Assembly (NCBI GenBank): GCA_023053575.1
Contig: JAKZAP010000003.1
Span: forward strand, 31,068,228-31,132,227
Length of the DNA: 64,000 nucleotides
Direction: 5' to 3'
DNA from: Branchinecta lynchi
Lineage: Eukaryota; Arthropoda; Branchiopoda; Anostraca; Branchinectidae
A program made the position numbers and the translations under genes. Numbering within the stretch: position 1 is the first letter of the stretch; each line of letters opens with the position of its first letter. Shown here one piece after another: positions 60,431 through 64,000 of this stretch. The notes below the pieces were generated by a model. It was not told where the DNA came from, did not search any database, and saw nothing but the letters and a program-made list of their open reading frames with translations.

Positions 60431-61230
60431 TGAATTTAGGATTTCTCTGATGAGCGAAAGTACAAATAAAAATCCAGTAATGCCAACAACGTCAGGTTCA
60501 GGTTCATGTATTTCAAATAACGATAACAAGTACTTTCACATAGCTTCATGGCAGAGGGCAGGCTTGGTGGCCAGAAGATAAAATTAAACAATACTACTTA
60601 ATCACGGTCATACTCAACTGTATTCAATATAACAGGGACACCTAGCAAGTAACCTCCTCATTAAAAAATCAACAATAAAAAGACGAGACAACCAAGAAAC
60701 CGTCAATATTCAATGGACAAGCTATCAATCTTCTTACACATTATGCTTTTATTTATCACTCAATACTCAATCAGAAGACTTGCTTTTATTTTATGTTTTA
60801 AAACATTTGGAGAAAGTTGCAGGTCAAAACTAGATTGATATTTGTTCCATGATTTTATAACACTATTTCTAACAGAGAATCTTGATCTTTCGGTTTGTAT
60901 AAATGGTTAATGTATTAGTGGTGCGTTCCGCGTAAAGTGTTGATGGGATGTATTGGTTTGGGCAAAATGTCCGGCGTGTAAAAACAACCTGGAAGCTGTT
61001 TATGATGGTGTTCAACTTTGAATAGCATACCATGACACGATAAGGGACAAGAAGACCAACTGGCAAATTGTTAAGAACAAAATGAAGGGTTTCGTTGGGG
61101 TTTTGTTTGGGAGGCTGAGCGGGCAAAAATGTCCGGCGTGTAAAAATCAAACAAACTATCGTCAACAACAAAATTTTAAAAAATGACGATAACTACCGAA
61201 GACAAAGAAGTCGGATTGGACGACATCTAA

Positions 61231-61606
61231 CCCTAGGTTCACACAGACGTTCACACTGAGGCGATATCGGCCATCGACGAGATTTTCGTCGCCAAAATAG
61301 GCGTTTTCTGTTACTTTGTCAGGCGATTTTCAGTGTTGGGAAAATTCAACTTTAATCGGGCGACAGTACGATTTTATGCACGCAACAGCAACATGGACGA
61401 CCCTTTTGATGATTCACTTTTAGAAAAAAAAAAATTTTAATATCTTAATTATTTTAAAGGTTATTTTTAATTATTATAATTATTTTTCGCGTTAAATTTT
61501 GTTGCCGACGAAAATTCAATGTGAACATCCAGGCGATAAAAATCTTCTGTCGCTGCGATTGAAAAATCTCGTTCGTCGCCGCGATTTGCTCTGTGTGAAC
61601 CTAGGG
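61231..61606. mobile_element. MITE family O with TAA target duplication
   Basis: 376 bp with perfect ends CCCTAGGTTCACACAGA and the complement, flanked by TAA on both sides. 3-bp TWA duplications are typical of the PIF/Harbinger superfamily. Interior gcgatattcgtcgcc-like repeats, no protein. Confidence 0.8.
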
Positions 61607-61897
61607 TAAGGGTCGCCTACTTTTTTGCGATAATTCGATTTGTAAACACAGTAGCTAAACTGAACAAGAAATAAAATGAAGCTGCTGGTCCTGGAAATAC
61701 AGGCCTTTGCTGAAATTTAAATTCTCCGCGTCTGGAAGAATTTTGGGTTGTCGTGCTGACAGTGTGCTCTCTGAACGTTATTACTAGAGCCCCGGGTGAC
61801 CCCCCCCCCCCCACAAAATCCGTTATGTGAGTTAAAATAATTCAGTGTATTCGAGTATCAGATGTAAAAATAAGCAGCCTTTTCAGTTCAATCAATC

Positions 61898-62417
61898 GAT
61901 CAATCAATCTTTATTCTTCAGAAACATTCCTTACGGTATTAACAAAAAACCGTATGTGTGTTCTCTTGTCAAACATAATTATATACAGTTGTGCTTAAAC
62001 ATAGTGAAATTTTCATAAATTACACAACAACAAAATAGCAACGAACTAAACCGCTAAACTTCAAACTTCAACACAAAAAAAAAAAAAAAAGGATTTTGCT
62101 TAAAATTTCGCATTGAAAAAACTCACAAAGGAGGCGACAAAACTTCTTTCATACCGCGCAAGAATTGCCCGTGGTCTGTGGCCTTATACGGTCAGGAATC
62201 TGGGGAGGGAGAAATATGTGACTATGGGTTGGTCTTCCAGTAGCTGGTCACCAAACTTAGTAGAAAGTTGGTGTCTGCGGTTTGACAATGATGTGAGGCC
62301 AAACTCGGTAAGAAGGGAAATAAACGGGATTTGGGGGGATTTTGATATTACTAGTAAAGAACGGTACTGGATCCTCTCGAGTCGTTCCGACTGCTCCGGT
62401 GTTAACCGAAGTGTCAT
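61898..62417 (-). mobile_element. LINE remnant, antisense
   Basis: Minus-strand frame 62184-62417 reads TPEQSERLERIQYRSLLVIS...FGLTSLSNRRHQLS, resembling the stretch just after the reverse transcriptase in LINE ORF2 proteins (L..IQ.R..R.I). The 3' tail is an (ATTG)n-like run at 61895-61912. Same family as 20508-21180. Confidence 0.7.
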
Positions 62418-62849
62418 ACACTAAACTTTAAGCGTCATCGGATAGATACATAGGTAAATAGACGGTACATCGAAAAAATAATACGGTAGCCTACCATGAA
62501 AATAAATATCTCTTTCCATCATAGCATGGGATACAGTTCCCCCTTACTTGAATTCTGTGACAAAAGATACATGGTTACCTTGTTTGCCCCTTGTTGCTCT
62601 TCGTAATTAAGTTCCTCCAGAAAATTACATTTGCCCATTTCATTTCCTTTCCGCCTAGAATTGGTTGTTTGTTTCCAAGAAATGTTATTTTCTTGTTCGG
62701 AACCGGATATTTCTGAAAGTGCTCGTTGTTATCCTGGCTCTTTAAAAAGACAGTTTTGATAAATACTCGCAGGAAAATAGGCTCAGTGTATGGAAAGTAG
62801 AAGAACTACGCCCTACTTTCGCAGATAGACTTATCTTTTTTATATTATT

Positions 62850-62950
62850 TTTTTTATTTGTCACCCGTCATTTCAAACAGAAAGGACGGAGTACAAAAAC
62901 GAAAAGAAAAACAAAACTAAAGCAAAACGTAACACTTTCATAGGAAACAC
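62850..62950 (-). mobile_element. LINE 3'-tail fragment
   Basis: tttatttgtcacccgtcatt, tcaaacagaaaggacggagt, acaaaaacgaaaagaaaaac: same 3' end family as 1829-1921 and 37021-37110. Confidence 0.5.
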
Positions 62951-63681
62951 ACACAAAATCGACAATTACAGACTGACTCTCTGACTGACTAAAACTGAAC
63001 ACGATTACGAACATATACACTGAAACTGTGAGAATGCTCCACGGATGGGACTGGATTTTTTAGTTGTACTTGCTAATCAGGTTAGATATAGCAGGTTAGA
63101 GGCTCTCTTAGGTTATGAATTACTTTTTACAGATCACGACAGCCAACACACAAGAAAAATGTTCCCATAACACAATGTTTTCCCTTTCTTGAAACAACTA
63201 ACATTTTATCCAGTTTTTTTTTTTTATTCTTTGGTTACTTTTCAAATAGTCATGCTACCATATAAATTGATGGTGATGTAGTTTTTGTCGTATATATTAT
63301 TTATTGATATACTCTTCTAAAGTATTTTGAGGGCAAGTAACTATATAATAACGAAGAATAATGTTCCGGTCTTCCTGGCATGTGACTTTAGGTCACAGTT
63401 ATTTAGCGTTGAATCTGCAGTTTGTTACAACAGATCGCTTGAACTATTGTCTGAACATGGCTGTTGTTTTGCAGCGTGGTCCTGTCACCTGCTGTAGATA
63501 TATTTTTTTTGCGGTTTTTTTTTTTCGCTTTTGGGGTTAACTTAGCTTTCTTTCCTCTCCGTTAAGTTATCTTCCTTCGCATTTGCAGACAATATGCAAC
63601 TTATTCTATGTCGCTGACATGTCTGGCGCGTTTATTCAGGTTCTACTACTTCCGTCATACTAAAATTGTAGGTTACCCTAT

Positions 63682-63974
63682 GAGCGTGTTCCACCCTTCT
63701 AACAATAATAAGTATTCGTTCCAACCTCGTGAAAAGTTACAACGCTGACCGTTCCAGCCTACTCGAAATAGTAACTACTGGTAACTATTTGCGTACCACG
63801 CTCGGGAGCGTAGTAAGCGTGGTAACTACAAATCTCTTTGACCTGATTGCTCCGATTAGACCGCGGCACGATATTTTGCCGAAAATAGAAAAATTTGTTC
63901 CAGCCTCGACACCAAGCAGCCAGAATTCGTGACGTCATGCGTAGTAACTATAGTGAGTAGGGTGGAACACGCTC
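63682..63974. mobile_element. MITE family N, copy 3
   Basis: Ends gagcgtgttccacccttcta and gtagggtggaacacgctc, 293 bp; interior aatagtaactactggtaact, gcgtaccacgctcgggagcg, ttcgtgacgtcatgcgtag. Confidence 0.8.
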
Positions 63975-64000
63975 TACGTTACCATCTTATTTTTTTTTTA

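Larger units (their letters stand above)
59089..64000 (+). other. Start of the intron after E14
   Basis: No further papilin exon was found. Holds MITEs Q, S, O and N copy 3, LINE remnants (61898-62417, 62850-62950) and a dispersed repeat (61650-61890). 59241-59739, 60430-61230 (LINE-like AT-rich debris) and 62951-63681 show no gene. Confidence 0.65.

Overview
This is a eukaryotic, animal-type window. About 3.0 kb of coding sequence is cut into 14 short exons, all on the + strand, and spread through large AT-rich introns packed with transposon relics. The exons encode eight Kunitz (KU) domains, an antistasin-like Cys-rich module, a WAP four-disulfide core and three Ig domains, the last incomplete. 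This order matches invertebrate papilin/lacunin, a secreted basement-membrane protein. The gene enters before base 1002 and leaves after base 59088, so the N-terminal part (expected TSP1 repeats and ADAMTS-like spacer) and the C-terminal end are outside. An arthropod is most likely; I cannot name the species.

Layout: exons E1-E4 (1002-6861) carry KU1-KU4. E5 (9512-9817) carries KU5 and the first half of KU6, and E6 (12312-12413) finishes KU6. After a 10.3 kb intron come KU7 (E7, 22740-22952) and KU8 (E8, 24435-24641). E9 (31556-31840) is the antistasin-like module and E10 (33685-33885) the WAP domain. E11 (38068-38195) and E12 (44595-44745) form Ig1. E13 (52282-52791) is Ig2 plus a Pro/Thr/Arg-rich linker. 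E14 (58933-59088) is the first half of Ig3. Every splice junction is AG/GT and in phase across all 14 exons. All introns are phase 1 except the one inside Ig1, which is phase 0.

The introns are a dense graveyard of non-autonomous elements, labelled here by letter (A-V), plus truncated LINEs. Most were recognised from terminal inverted repeats or from two or more copies within the window. Several are nested: D contains A, which contains C (13.66-17.17 kb); A contains B (26.92-28.41 kb); L contains M (45.0-45.8 kb); H contains a LINE (38.2-39.8 kb); a LINE remnant contains P (20.5-21.2 kb); another P contains an H-like element (35.9-36.5 kb). Families B and C have palindromic ends, a GTCT/GTCC microsatellite and central tandem repeats, and resemble Helentron-type non-autonomous elements.

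Other notable items are a homogenised 265-bp tandem array just upstream of the KU7 acceptor, a single near-identical monomer of the C repeat sitting alone in another element, tRNA-like sequences inside C, and an intron segment duplicated at an exact 2,000-bp offset beside E9 and E10. I see no CRISPR array, bacterial-type operon or complete second gene. The best candidates for something undescribed are the C-element biology (tRNA-like parts, solo monomer) and the 265-bp array.
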